Shown here in pieces: positions 26,060-34,630 of a stretch of DNA of 64,000 nt. Both the position numbers and the translations under genes were made by a program. The stretch comes from Marixanthomonas sp963974425 (GTDB lineage: Bacteria > Bacteroidota > Bacteroidia > Flavobacteriales > Flavobacteriaceae), in assembly GCF_963974425.1 (NCBI RefSeq), contig NZ_CAXBCK010000017.1, forward strand, positions 4,067-68,066. Reading direction: 5' to 3'. How positions within the stretch are numbered: the first letter of the stretch is position 1; every line of letters begins with the position of its first letter. The notes beneath the pieces were generated by a model, which searched no databases, was not told where the DNA came from, and was given only the letters and a program-made list of their open reading frames with translations.

Positions 26060-27201
26060 ATGGATTCAAAACTATTATACTTTTTTAAATATTTTTCTGC
26101 AATTTTAATAAAGTTATGTTCTGTATCAATAAATTCCCGAGCATTTTTGGAAATTTCTGCAATTTTTGATGGGTTTAATACTAATTGTTCCAAATCATTG
26201 TAAATAGCTTGGGCATCGGGCACTGCATTAATGGCCACTGTCTTTTCTAAGTTGTAATATTCAACAAATTCCTTTTCAGCACCAGTAAAAACTACTTTTC
26301 CCTTGGCCATTGCTTCGAGCGCATTGTACCCTTGATCAATACCCAATACTTGGTCTAATACAATATGAGCTTGGTTGTACAACTCAATATATTTTGCATA
26401 GGGAACACTTTCAACCGTGATAATTTCGATTTTATCGCTATACTTTTGTTCAAGCATGGAAAGTGCTTCTTCAAAATAATCACTACCTTTTTTATAATAA
26501 TTACCACGGTTTATACCGTGAAAGATTATTATTTTAGATTGAGTATTAACTGGAATATAGGATAGTTTTTCAGTATTTATTGGATTTGGAATCAATCCTA
26601 AATACAATGGATGTCCTTTCATAGGGATGTGATAATCCATATCGGTGGCAATTACTCCTGAAATATATTGAAATACAAATTCATGCAATGACTTAAACTT
26701 TGGCTGAATATATTTTAGAGCAGGATCAAATTCTTTTTTGGACACCTTTCCATTAAACAATGGACTTAAAATAGAGTAATTGAACTTTTTATCATAAGCA
26801 TATCTTACACTTATATAATCTGTGCCACAGGACAATAAAAAAAGTTTTTTATTATTTTTAGCTAAAAATAAAATAATTTCCTTTTCAATTTTCGGTGTGA
26901 CACCCAAAGGGCTTTCATTAATAAGCTGAACCACATCATAATTTTTCAGTTTTTCAGAATGATTAAAAAATTGTTTTTTAATGTTTTCTGAAGCTAAATC
27001 AAGACTGAACAACTTAAAAAGTAATACTTTCCATTTTTTTGTAAGTCCCGAAGTGTATTTTCGCTTCAGTCTAATATCAACTGGATAGTTTTTAAAGTGA
27101 TCGCCACAGCCAATAATGGTAACCTCGTGTCCTAACGCAATTAACCCTTCTTTTAAGGAGTTGTGTAACCTGCTGTATTCGCCGACAAGGAGTATCTTCA
27201 T
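26044..27201 (-). CDS. glycosyltransferase (GT4/GT1-type, GT-B fold)
   Basis: The N-terminus MKILLVGEYSRLHNSLKEGLIALGHEVTIIGCG is a GT-B Rossmann start. The C-terminal half holds IIIFHGINRGNYYKKGSDYF, then VPYAKYIELYNQAHIVLDQVLG and GYNALEAMAKGKVVFTGAEKEF, which correspond to the donor-binding domain of family 1/4 transferases. A cytosolic enzyme, probably adding a sugar to a lipid-linked glycan. I choose ATG 27201: the longer frame to 27234 would begin upstream of the start predicted from a TACTTTTG box (27232-27239, minus strand). Confidence 0.82.
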   Translation of the reverse strand: MKILLVGEYSRLHNSLKEGLIALGHEVTIIGCGDHFKNYPVDIRLKRKYTSGLTKKWKVLLFKLFSLDLASENIKKQFFNHSEKLKNYDVVQLINESPLGVTPKIEKEIILFLAKNNKKLFLLSCGTDYISVRYAYDKKFNYSILSPLFNGKVSKKEFDPALKYIQPKFKSLHEFVFQYISGVIATDMDYHIPMKGHPLYLGLIPNPINTEKLSYIPVNTQSKIIIFHGINRGNYYKKGSDYFEEALSMLEQKYSDKIEIITVESVPYAKYIELYNQAHIVLDQVLGIDQGYNALEAMAKGKVVFTGAEKEFVEYYNLEKTVAINAVPDAQAIYNDLEQLVLNPSKIAEISKNAREFIDTEHNFIKIAEKYLKKYNSFESICSSR

Positions 27202-27209
27202 AAATGCGT

Positions 27210-27239
27210 TATATTTGCTGAAACAACCTTTCAAAAGTA
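27210..27239. promoter_or_regulatory. face-to-face promoters between two glycosyltransferase genes
   Basis: Plus-strand TATATTTG (27210-27217) and minus-strand TACTTTTG (27232-27239) both match TAnnTTTG exactly. Each predicts a start near 27224-27225 with a leader of about 25 nt to its own ATG (27249 and 27201). The two boxes point at each other, so polymerase could occupy only one at a time. Confidence 0.55.
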
Positions 27240-27248
27240 CAATTATTT

Positions 27249-28367
27249 ATGGCCAGTAAACAACCGTCAAAACAATTTAAAGTCTGTTTGGTTGCAATTT
27301 CACTGGGTAAAGGAGGAAAAGAGCGATCTACAGCCTTGCTGTCCAGAATGCTCACAAAAAGTGGTTTCAACGTTTTCATCGTTATATTAAACAACAAAGT
27401 GGATTATTCTTACGCAGGAAACTTGTTTAACTTAGGAACTTTCAAAACAGACAATGATACGCTCTCAAAACGATTGTCAAGATTTAAAAAACTAAAGCGT
27501 TTTTTTAAAGAAGAAGATTTTGATTTTATAATTGATACTCGCAGTAGAGGCTCAGCGATAAAAGAATTATTTTACCTTCATTATTTATATAAAAAGCAGC
27601 ATATAATTTATTTAGCTCATAGTTTTAATACCCCCCAGTATTTTACAAAACGATTTTGGATTGGAAAAAAAATGGTGGATAAAGCAGTAGCCATTGTAGG
27701 AGTTTCAAAAGCAATTACTAGAAAAATAAATGAAGAGTATGCCACAAATAAGGCAATTACTATATATAATCCTTCTGAACCTTTTACTGAAACGGAAAAA
27801 GAAAATCCTTTTTCAGAAAAATACATTCTATATCTTGGACGTATTGAAGAAAAAGTTAAAAATTTCACGCTACTTTTAGCAGCTTATAAGGCTTCTAACC
27901 TTGTTAAAAATGGAATTTATTTAAAAATTGTTGGTGATGGATCTGATACTGAGTTTGTTAAACAAAAAGTAAAAGATTTAAAACTATCTAATACAGTAGA
28001 TATCTATCCCTTTACACCAGAAATTGTGCCTTATTTAAAAAATGCACTATATTTAACCCTAACAAGTCGTTACGAAGGGTTCCCAATGGTCTTGATTGAA
28101 TCCCTTTCTTTAGGAACGCCTGTCCTTTCGGTAGCTTGCGAAAGTGGTCCGGATGAAATTATTATTCATAGAAAAAATGGATTGTTGGTCGAAAATTTTT
28201 CCGAAAAAGCACTAGCGGAAGCGATGAACAACTTAGCTTTTAATGGTGAGCTTTACAAAACCTGTAAGCTAAATGCCAAAAAAAGTGTTTCGCATTTAAA
28301 AATGGAGACTATTGCTGCACAATGGACCAATTTATTGAACTCAAAAAAACATAAACTTGAAAAGTAG
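27249..28367 (+). CDS. glycosyltransferase family 4
   Basis: The N-terminal half begins KVCLVAISLGKGGKERSTALLSRMLTKSGFNVFIVIL, the GGxER acceptor-side loop of GT4 enzymes. The C-terminal half has KYILYLGRIEEKVKNFTLLLAAY, IVGDGSDTEFVKQKV and YLTLTSRYEGFPMVLIESLSLGTPVLSVACESGPDEII, the E-x7-E donor motif included. Cytosolic, retaining transferase of the surface-glycan pathway. It overlaps the 3' neighbour by 11 bp, so translation is probably coupled to the ketoisomerase. Confidence 0.93.
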   Translation: MASKQPSKQFKVCLVAISLGKGGKERSTALLSRMLTKSGFNVFIVILNNKVDYSYAGNLFNLGTFKTDNDTLSKRLSRFKKLKRFFKEEDFDFIIDTRSRGSAIKELFYLHYLYKKQHIIYLAHSFNTPQYFTKRFWIGKKMVDKAVAIVGVSKAITRKINEEYATNKAITIYNPSEPFTETEKENPFSEKYILYLGRIEEKVKNFTLLLAAYKASNLVKNGIYLKIVGDGSDTEFVKQKVKDLKLSNTVDIYPFTPEIVPYLKNALYLTLTSRYEGFPMVLIESLSLGTPVLSVACESGPDEIIIHRKNGLLVENFSEKALAEAMNNLAFNGELYKTCKLNAKKSVSHLKMETIAAQWTNLLNSKKHKLEK

Positions 28368-28746
28368 AATAATTAACATACCTAAGATAGTAGATAAAGA
28401 AGGAAGAGGAAACCTTTCGGTAATAGAGAAAGACGTCTTGCCATATCCCGTAAAACGAGTATATTACCTATACGATGTCCCTAGCGGTTCCAGTAGAGGC
28501 GGTCATGCGCATAAAGAACAATTAGAATTTTTAATTGCTGTAAGTGGTAGCTTTGATGTTGTTCTTGATGATGGAAACGAAAAACAAAAAGTAACGCTAA
28601 ATAAACCCGATAAAGGGCTATTGATTGCAACAAACACATGGCGCGAACTTGAAAATTTTTCTTCAGGATCTGTATGTGTTGTTTTATCTTCTGGAGAATT
28701 TGATGAAACGGATTATATTAGAAAGTATGAAGATTTTATAAAATAA
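28357..28746 (+). CDS. sugar 3,4-ketoisomerase (FdtA/QdtA-like cupin)
   Basis: A single-domain WxcM-like cupin of 129 aa. It shows RGNLSVIEKDVLPYPVKRVYYLYDVPSGSSRGGHAHKEQLEFLIAVSGSFDV, with the catalytic His pair in GGHAHK, and NTWRELENFSSGSVCVVLSS. FdtA and QdtA convert dTDP-4-keto-6-deoxyglucose to the 3-keto sugar that the FdtB/QdtB aminotransferase uses. The galacto or gluco outcome cannot be told from the sequence by eye. TTG start inside the preceding gene. Neither dTDP-glucose synthesis gene (rmlA, rmlB) is in the window. Confidence 0.9.
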   Translation: MKSRIINIPKIVDKEGRGNLSVIEKDVLPYPVKRVYYLYDVPSGSSRGGHAHKEQLEFLIAVSGSFDVVLDDGNEKQKVTLNKPDKGLLIATNTWRELENFSSGSVCVVLSSGEFDETDYIRKYEDFIK

Positions 28747-28762
28747 AAAATTGACTTATTAA

Positions 28763-29917
28763 ATGAGCAATTTTTACAAAAGGATTAAATTATTTATATG
28801 GATTAATGGCATAGCGAGCTGGATTTTTTACCCACTTTTAAAAATAAAGGATTTTAGAAGCAAAAAATATCCAGAATGTTATGTGAAGGAAATTTCAAAA
28901 CCTATTTCTGTAAATCTTTCGAATTATTTTTTTAACGGAAGTGCTTATTGGAAAAATTTTAAAAACCTTAAAAGTGACGGCCTTTTTTTTGCAGAAATAC
29001 CCAATGCAACTATTATAAGTAAGGGTATTTTACTCGACTCTAAAAATAGGGTTATTTTGGAAAGTACTATTTTTCAAACAGAATATTTAAATAGGTTAAA
29101 CAGTAATCACTTAGTTTTCTTAAAAGGTTTTTTACCCAAGAAAAAGGGAGCAAATGTAGTGTCTTTATTAAATAAATTAGATAATAATTACTTTCACTGG
29201 ACCTTAGAATCTCTTACTAGGGTATTATTAATACATGAAGAACCTTTTTTTAGAGATTATAATATACTTATAAAAGATGGGGCACTACCTTTTGTGAAAA
29301 AATCACTTAAATTTCTTTTTAATGTGCCTGAAACAAATATTATTACAAAAACCCTTGGAGAGAAACTTGAAGTAAAGAAAGCTTTGGTTGTTTCATTTCC
29401 CCATATTCGGAATGTAAATACTCGAATGACGAATGTTTATATGCCAAGCGTTATAAAAAGACTCAATGAGCTTGCTCATAAAAGAGTGAATGCGGCTAAA
29501 CTTAAATTTGAAAGGCTACCCAAAAACTTTATTATTTCAAGAAAAAATGCCATTTCGAGACGTATTTTGAATGAAGAGAAGCTAATTGAGAGTCTTTCTT
29601 ACTTGAATTTTGAACAGGTTGTACTAGAAGAGCTTTCCTTTGAAGAGCAGGTAGTACTTTTTGTAGGTGCAAAAAAAATAATTTCGTCTCACGGAGCAGG
29701 TATTACAAACATTATATACGCCCATGATCCTATTTTGATAGAAATTTTTCCAGAGGAAAGAAGTATTCGAGATGCCTATTATTTTGTGCAAATAACTGGA
29801 GCTTTAGAGATTGAGCATCATCTTTTTAAACATAAAACCCAAAATAAAAAAGAGGATATGGTTATAGGTAATACAATGATTGCTACGTTTAAAAAAATAT
29901 TTGAGGCATCTATTTAA
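28763..29917 (+). CDS. glycosyltransferase family 61 (DUF563)
   Basis: The diagnostic central motif is NYFHWTLESLTRVLLIHE, followed by SRKNAISRRILNEEKLIESL and near the C-terminus FVGAKKIISSHGAGITNIIYA, which together define GT61/DUF563 enzymes. N-terminal residues 1-30 are hydrophobic and basic and may bind the membrane. About 384 aa, normal for the family. It follows the ketoisomerase by 16 bp on the same strand. Its end overlaps the convergent GT2 gene by 8 bp. Confidence 0.87.
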   Translation: MSNFYKRIKLFIWINGIASWIFYPLLKIKDFRSKKYPECYVKEISKPISVNLSNYFFNGSAYWKNFKNLKSDGLFFAEIPNATIISKGILLDSKNRVILESTIFQTEYLNRLNSNHLVFLKGFLPKKKGANVVSLLNKLDNNYFHWTLESLTRVLLIHEEPFFRDYNILIKDGALPFVKKSLKFLFNVPETNIITKTLGEKLEVKKALVVSFPHIRNVNTRMTNVYMPSVIKRLNELAHKRVNAAKLKFERLPKNFIISRKNAISRRILNEEKLIESLSYLNFEQVVLEELSFEEQVVLFVGAKKIISSHGAGITNIIYAHDPILIEIFPEERSIRDAYYFVQITGALEIEHHLFKHKTQNKKEDMVIGNTMIATFKKIFEASI

Positions 29918-30839
29918 AAGTACCAATAGAAAATCCATTTTTTGCCATAACCGATTGTAGCTTTAACAGTATTTCAATTGTTTTAGGATTCTGTTTTAAA
30001 ATAAACCGTTGTAATTTAGAAAGGCTGCTCTGATCAATCTTTTTTAAATTATCTTGAAAAGCATTTTTATCACCTATTCTTTTTGCAAAAATGCATAAAG
30101 AGTATCGGTTTAAATCTATAAATTTTTTTAAGGCTTTATTGTTTTTCTCCAAAGCTGTATAAGAATCTAGATTTAATTTGTCAGTAATTTTCTTAGATGA
30201 CCGGAAGAGACTATTCTCTATGTATTTGTAATAAACACAAATTTTTGAACTGAAAATCACTTTGAACTTTACGCCAATACGGATGTAGAGATCTGTATCT
30301 TGGCCACTTTTAATATTGGGATCGTAATAACCTACAATATCAAAAATTTCTTTTTTTAAAACTGTGGTAGAACTTTGCAAAATGGAGTCTTTAAAACTTG
30401 CTTCAAAATAATCAAAAGCTCCATCTTTTTGATTTTCAAAATTTATAGAATAGCTCCTATGAAATATCTCATCTCTTTTTTTTATTGCGCTTGCTGTTGC
30501 AAACACGCTTTGCTTTGGGTACTTTTCTATTAACCTCTCTTGTTCTTCCAAATAAAAAGGAAGCCACAAATCATCCGCATCTAATAATGCAATATAATTA
30601 TACTTTGCCTTTTCAATTACAAAGTTGCGTGCGGCTCCAGCTCCTTGGTTTGCTTCTGAGAAATACCGGATACGAGAATCCTTAAATTGTAAGATTTCTG
30701 CTTCACTATTATCAGTAGAACCATCATTCAAAATTACAATCTCAAACTCCTGAAGTGTCTGGTTCAAAACACTCTGTATTGTATTAGCTATATACTTTTC
30801 TTTGTTGAAAACCGATATTACGACTGAAAACTTAGGCAT
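29910..30839 (-). CDS. glycosyltransferase family 2
   Basis: A GT-A fold enzyme: N-terminal FSVVISVFNKEKYIANTIQSVLNQTLQEFEIVILNDGSTDNSEAE, then the donor metal site LLDADDLW, and the acceptor-loop motif SGQDTDLYIRI. It would use a nucleotide sugar in the cytosol to extend a lipid-linked glycan. It overlaps the upstream GT2 gene by 8 bp, indicating one operon with it. The DNA here looks more AT-rich than the flanking housekeeping genes, which is common for surface-glycan loci and hints at exchange. Confidence 0.92.
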   Translation of the reverse strand: MPKFSVVISVFNKEKYIANTIQSVLNQTLQEFEIVILNDGSTDNSEAEILQFKDSRIRYFSEANQGAGAARNFVIEKAKYNYIALLDADDLWLPFYLEEQERLIEKYPKQSVFATASAIKKRDEIFHRSYSINFENQKDGAFDYFEASFKDSILQSSTTVLKKEIFDIVGYYDPNIKSGQDTDLYIRIGVKFKVIFSSKICVYYKYIENSLFRSSKKITDKLNLDSYTALEKNNKALKKFIDLNRYSLCIFAKRIGDKNAFQDNLKKIDQSSLSKLQRFILKQNPKTIEILLKLQSVMAKNGFSIGTFK

Positions 30840-31719
30840 CTTTTTTCAATTTTATGTAGTAGGTAAGACGGTACAAATCGAATAAAAATAAAGATGGGGT
30901 TTTTGATTTTAAATTTTTAAAAATTTGCTTTTCAAATATATTAAGAATCCAATAAATTAGTAGATGTATTCTGTATTGCTTTAATTTTAAATACGTTTTT
31001 TGCAATGGTCTTTCTAGTTTAATTAAGTTTTTATTCTCTAAAAAAACAGTGGTTTCCACAGCCCTAAGCGCTTTTGAAATATAAAGTTCATTTTTTTCTA
31101 ATCCTAAATGATAGACAGGGTTATCTATGTGTAATATAGAAACTTTCTTTTCTTCTAAAAGTTGTTTGAATACATTATCAAGACCATATTTATTAATAGT
31201 AAGGTGTTGATTTATTGAAATAAAAATATCTTTCTTTATAAAAAAACAGCCTGATATAATTGTTAAATACGGTTCCTTATTTCGCTCCTTTAAGGTTAAG
31301 GATTCTCTTGAATGTCCATATTTCCAACGTAGCATAAGTTCTACACTGGGTTTTGTCTCAGTATAAGCTATTCCTCCAAAAATAAGTTGAGCTTTATTTA
31401 GATTTTCAACAAAGCGATGTATGAAATTTTTATATTTTGGCATCACATCAGCATCTAAAAATAACAGCCAGTCATACATAGCTTCTCTTGCTAAAAAATC
31501 TCTTGAGGCGGTTCGGCCCCTATTTTTATCGCTTTCAATATACTTGCACCTATCAAAACTGTTTATAGAATGATTATGGATTTTAAGTTTTTTATTTGAG
31601 GAAGAATCATCCAAAACAATGATTTCATAATCGATTGATTGCTCGGCACATTGCTTTTGTAAGTTGGTGACCAACTTTACAATGTTGTAATTATATGTGG
31701 GAATGAGTATTGAAATCAT
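30832..31719 (-). CDS. glycosyltransferase family 2
   Basis: N-terminal ISILIPTYNYNIVKLVTNLQ, the metal site FLDADVMPK and the preceding NRGRTASRDFLA (a motif seen in galactosyl- and mannosyl-type GT2 enzymes) identify the fold. 295 aa with a basic, helix-forming C-terminus but no convincing membrane helix. First gene of a two-gene minus-strand operon; the region upstream (31720-31802) should hold its promoter. Confidence 0.9.
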   Translation of the reverse strand: MISILIPTYNYNIVKLVTNLQKQCAEQSIDYEIIVLDDSSSNKKLKIHNHSINSFDRCKYIESDKNRGRTASRDFLAREAMYDWLLFLDADVMPKYKNFIHRFVENLNKAQLIFGGIAYTETKPSVELMLRWKYGHSRESLTLKERNKEPYLTIISGCFFIKKDIFISINQHLTINKYGLDNVFKQLLEEKKVSILHIDNPVYHLGLEKNELYISKALRAVETTVFLENKNLIKLERPLQKTYLKLKQYRIHLLIYWILNIFEKQIFKNLKSKTPSLFLFDLYRLTYYIKLKKDA

Positions 31720-31802
31720 CGTTTCTTTCAGAAGAAAAGTATAATTTTAAGATTTTAAAAGCGCCTTTTTAATCATTTTATGGTAATTTAAACTTCTAAG
31801 TT

Positions 31803-31997
31803 TTGTTTTTGAATATGAAAGGACAGGACATCGCAAATATAATCTATAACCGTATCAAAGAAGATAAATTCCAGCTTATTTCCAATTCTGAAAAAAGTAA
31901 AGAAGCGATAAGCTATTTTTATAAAGATAACTTATTACCTAAAAAAATCGCCTTACAAATAAGGAATGTTTTTCTAAAAAAGGAAATTTGTATTTAA
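31803..31997 (+). CDS. small ORF or gene fragment, 64 aa
   Basis: The peptide GQDIANIIYNRIKEDKFQLISNSEKSKEAISYFYKDNLLPKK resembles the C-terminal end of short-chain dehydrogenases (a helix of the type DIA-x-x-I-Y, then a lysine-rich tail), but without any Rossmann fold. It is thus either a truncated remnant or an unrelated small gene. The 460-bp gap (31720-32180) between the GT2 operon and the subtilase holds only this and a doubtful 32-codon frame at 32036-32134; I see nothing else in it. Confidence 0.35.
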   Translation: MFLNMKGQDIANIIYNRIKEDKFQLISNSEKSKEAISYFYKDNLLPKKIALQIRNVFLKKEICI

Positions 31998-32180
31998 AGT
32001 AAAGTTTATGTAAGTATAAATATGTAGTGGTACAGATGGATCAATATAATTGTTCAAAGTTGCCTTTAACTAGTGAAGATGTAATTTTTCAAACTAATGC
32101 ATTTTTTCGAATGAGTTTACTAGAAGTGTTTTAAAAAGTAATTACTGAAACCCCACATGTTTTAAAAAAGAAAGATAAAT

Positions 32181-33806
32181 ATGAAGTATAGCTTTTTTGT
32201 TTTAATTTGTTTTGTGACACTTTCTTCTTTCTCACAGGAAAAATCTTGGATTTATCTTCGGGCAAATGACTCACTTTTCAATCCAGAATTTTCGGAAGTA
32301 GATGATTATTTGATTTATTCAGGAGACGATACAAAACTTAAAAACATACTGCAGAAATATAAAATCTACGAGTTTAAAAAAACCTTTAAAAAAGCGAAAA
32401 AAGAAAACTTAAAAAAAACCTTTTTCGTAATTGCAGATACCGAATATATTCTTGAGGATTTACTCCAAAAGGCTCCCCATCTTTTCGATTCTGGCGAATT
32501 GATTGCTTCTGAAGATAAAAAAATATTCGAACCTAACGATTACGGATTAACCAGTACAATAGGAGCCAATAAAGGACCGCAAGCAAACTTAGATTATTTC
32601 GATTTTCTTAAAATGCCTAAGGCTTGGTACTACACAACCGGTTCTAAAGAAATGATAATCGGCATTTCTGATGCTGCCGTAGATACAACTAACGCAGAGT
32701 TTAAAGGAAAAACAAAAGTGTTTAGGGAATCTCCCTTAGCCAGTAGTCATGGCAATGGTATTTCGGGGGTTGCAGCAGCACAAGGGGACAATAGTTTTGG
32801 AATACCTGGTGTGTGTTATGATTGCTCTATATATGCAACAGATTATGGACATTTTAAAAATTTTGATCAACTGTTAGAGCTTTCTAGGGCTGGTGTAAAA
32901 GTGATAAACTGTAGCTGGGTAAGTTCTAGATATTACCAAACCGCCCAAGATGCTATAAACGAGATGTACCAAAACGGAACCATCCTTGTTGCAGCAGCAG
33001 GAAATACAGACTGGTCCAAGGCCAAAGGAGATAAACTGTATTACCCTGCTTCTTATGATCATGTAATTTCAGTGACTTCTGTAAGTTACAAACATGAAAA
33101 TGTGGAAGACAACATCCTATTAAGTGAAACAGGCAATTATTATGGCGAAAATATTAGGGGGCATTTAAGTAGAACGCTGGGTTTTAAAAACAAGGAAGAT
33201 TTAAAAGGGGCTTATAATTACGCTGTCGGTATGACTACGCTCAATCCAAAGGTAGATTTAGTAGCCCCGTCCAGTGGACAATTGCGTACCTCTAGTTTGA
33301 TAATTAATAATAAAATTGAATACATTTGGGAAGCAAGTTCTCCCACCGCTCCCTTGGTTACGGGAACTATTGGCCTTATGTATTCCTTATATCCATGTTT
33401 GCCTACGGATGAAGTAGAAAGTATTTTAAAACTCACCGCTTGGAATATAGATGCTATTGGTGATAATATAAAATATAAAGGAAATTATGGAGCGGGTGCC
33501 TTACAAACCGGGGATGCGGTAGAAATGGTATATCAAATGGTTGCTGATACTGAAACAGTAACGATCGATAATCAAAACTTCTCGCGGTGGGATTTTAAAC
33601 TGACTACCTATTCAGAAAAAACAGTTTTGAAAAATCAACAATTTACAGATGCTTCTACACTTGACTTGACATCAAAAAATCAAATTATTTTGTCTGAAAA
33701 TACAATATTAAAGCCAGGTAAGAACGGAGGTATTCATCTTAAAATTAATCCAAGGCTAGAAAAAGAATGTGAATTGAAATTACGTGATCCAAATATTAAA
33801 AATTAA
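32181..33806 (+). CDS. secreted S8 family serine peptidase (subtilase)
   Basis: A signal peptide (cleavage after FSQ, residue 19) is followed by a propeptide-like region to about residue 140 and then the subtilase domain. The catalytic Asp164 lies in IGISDAAVD, the His in SSHGNGISGVAAAQ (about residue 190), the oxyanion Asn in VAAAGNTD, and the Ser in SSPTAPLVTG (about residue 386), where the usual GTSxAxP is altered to ASSPTAP. The C-terminal tail (LTSKNQIILSENTILKPGKNGGIHLKI) matches a carbohydrate- or adhesion-type element common in secreted flavobacterial proteins. No T9SS sorting domain is obvious. Confidence 0.87.
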   Translation: MKYSFFVLICFVTLSSFSQEKSWIYLRANDSLFNPEFSEVDDYLIYSGDDTKLKNILQKYKIYEFKKTFKKAKKENLKKTFFVIADTEYILEDLLQKAPHLFDSGELIASEDKKIFEPNDYGLTSTIGANKGPQANLDYFDFLKMPKAWYYTTGSKEMIIGISDAAVDTTNAEFKGKTKVFRESPLASSHGNGISGVAAAQGDNSFGIPGVCYDCSIYATDYGHFKNFDQLLELSRAGVKVINCSWVSSRYYQTAQDAINEMYQNGTILVAAAGNTDWSKAKGDKLYYPASYDHVISVTSVSYKHENVEDNILLSETGNYYGENIRGHLSRTLGFKNKEDLKGAYNYAVGMTTLNPKVDLVAPSSGQLRTSSLIINNKIEYIWEASSPTAPLVTGTIGLMYSLYPCLPTDEVESILKLTAWNIDAIGDNIKYKGNYGAGALQTGDAVEMVYQMVADTETVTIDNQNFSRWDFKLTTYSEKTVLKNQQFTDASTLDLTSKNQIILSENTILKPGKNGGIHLKINPRLEKECELKLRDPNIKN

Positions 33807-33810
33807 CTTT

Positions 33811-33850
33811 ATCTAGCATCTAGCATCTAGCATCTAGCATCTAGCATCTA
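33811..33850. repeat. heptanucleotide tandem repeat (ATCTAGC)n
   Basis: Five perfect copies of ATCTAGC plus five further bases fill the gap between the subtilase stop and the convergent ftsE stop. Such simple arrays can change copy number; here it lies outside both genes and may overlap their 3' ends. Confidence 0.95.
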
Positions 33851-33851
33851 A

Positions 33852-34535
33852 TTAAACCGTTTTCTGCACCACCTCAAAAATTTGATTTTCGTCACATTTC
33901 AAGGTTTTGGAAGGATATTTTAAAAGCAAAGCATAATCGTGTGTGGCCATTAAAATAGTGTTGCCATTTTTATTGATTTCTTGCAATACTTGCATGACTT
34001 CCACACTAGTTTGTGGATCTAAATTTCCGGTTGGCTCATCTGCCAAAATTAATTCTGGGTCATTTAATAAGGCTCTAGCGATAGCTACACGTTGTTGTTC
34101 GCCCCCAGAAAGTTGATAGGGATATTTAAACGCTTTGGTTTTCATATCTACTTTTCCTAAGACCTCGTCAATTTTGGCATCCATTTTCTTTTTGTCTTTC
34201 CAGCCGGTTGCAGTTAAAACAAAGTGCAAGTTCTTTTTTACGGTACGGTCGTTTAGTAATTTAAAATCCTGAAACACAACACCTAGTTTTCTTCGTAAAA
34301 ATGGAATATCTTTTTCTTTTAAAGTAGGTAAATCGTAACCTACAATTTCGCCTTTTCCTTCTTGTAGGGGTAGATCGCCGTAGAGTGTTTTCATAAAACT
34401 ACTCTTTCCAGTTCCAGTTTTTCCTATTAAGTAGACAAATTCACCTTTTTCAACCCGTACGGAAACATCAGATAAAATGAGGTTTTCTCGTTGGTAAATG
34501 GCGGCATCTTTTAATTCTAAAACCGGTTGCGACAT
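33852..34535 (-). CDS. ftsE: cell-division ABC transporter ATP-binding protein FtsE
   Basis: ATPase that, with FtsX, activates septal peptidoglycan hydrolases. Walker A is GKTGTGKSS, the Q-loop is VFQDFKLLNDRTVKKNL (the phrase FQDFKLL is typical of FtsE), the ABC signature is LSGGEQQR, and Walker B is LILADEPTGNLDP, with the H-loop in MATHDY. 227 aa, full length. No ftsX gene is adjacent, as is usual in flavobacteria. Confidence 0.95.
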   Translation of the reverse strand: MSQPVLELKDAAIYQRENLILSDVSVRVEKGEFVYLIGKTGTGKSSFMKTLYGDLPLQEGKGEIVGYDLPTLKEKDIPFLRRKLGVVFQDFKLLNDRTVKKNLHFVLTATGWKDKKKMDAKIDEVLGKVDMKTKAFKYPYQLSGGEQQRVAIARALLNDPELILADEPTGNLDPQTSVEVMQVLQEINKNGNTILMATHDYALLLKYPSKTLKCDENQIFEVVQKTV

Positions 34536-34630
34536 AATAGAGTATGATTTTTATTTAAGTTAAAACTTCAAATGTAATTTGAAATAGTATAAAGTACAAT
34601 AGCTATGTAATTAATATTTAATACAAAGAA

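Noticed and set aside
32036..32134. 32-codon open frame before the subtilase
   Set aside because: Too short, no recognisable sequence, no promoter or RBS-like support.
33811..33850. CRISPR array
   Set aside because: The units are 7 bp with no spacers, and no cas genes are in the window; this is a microsatellite.
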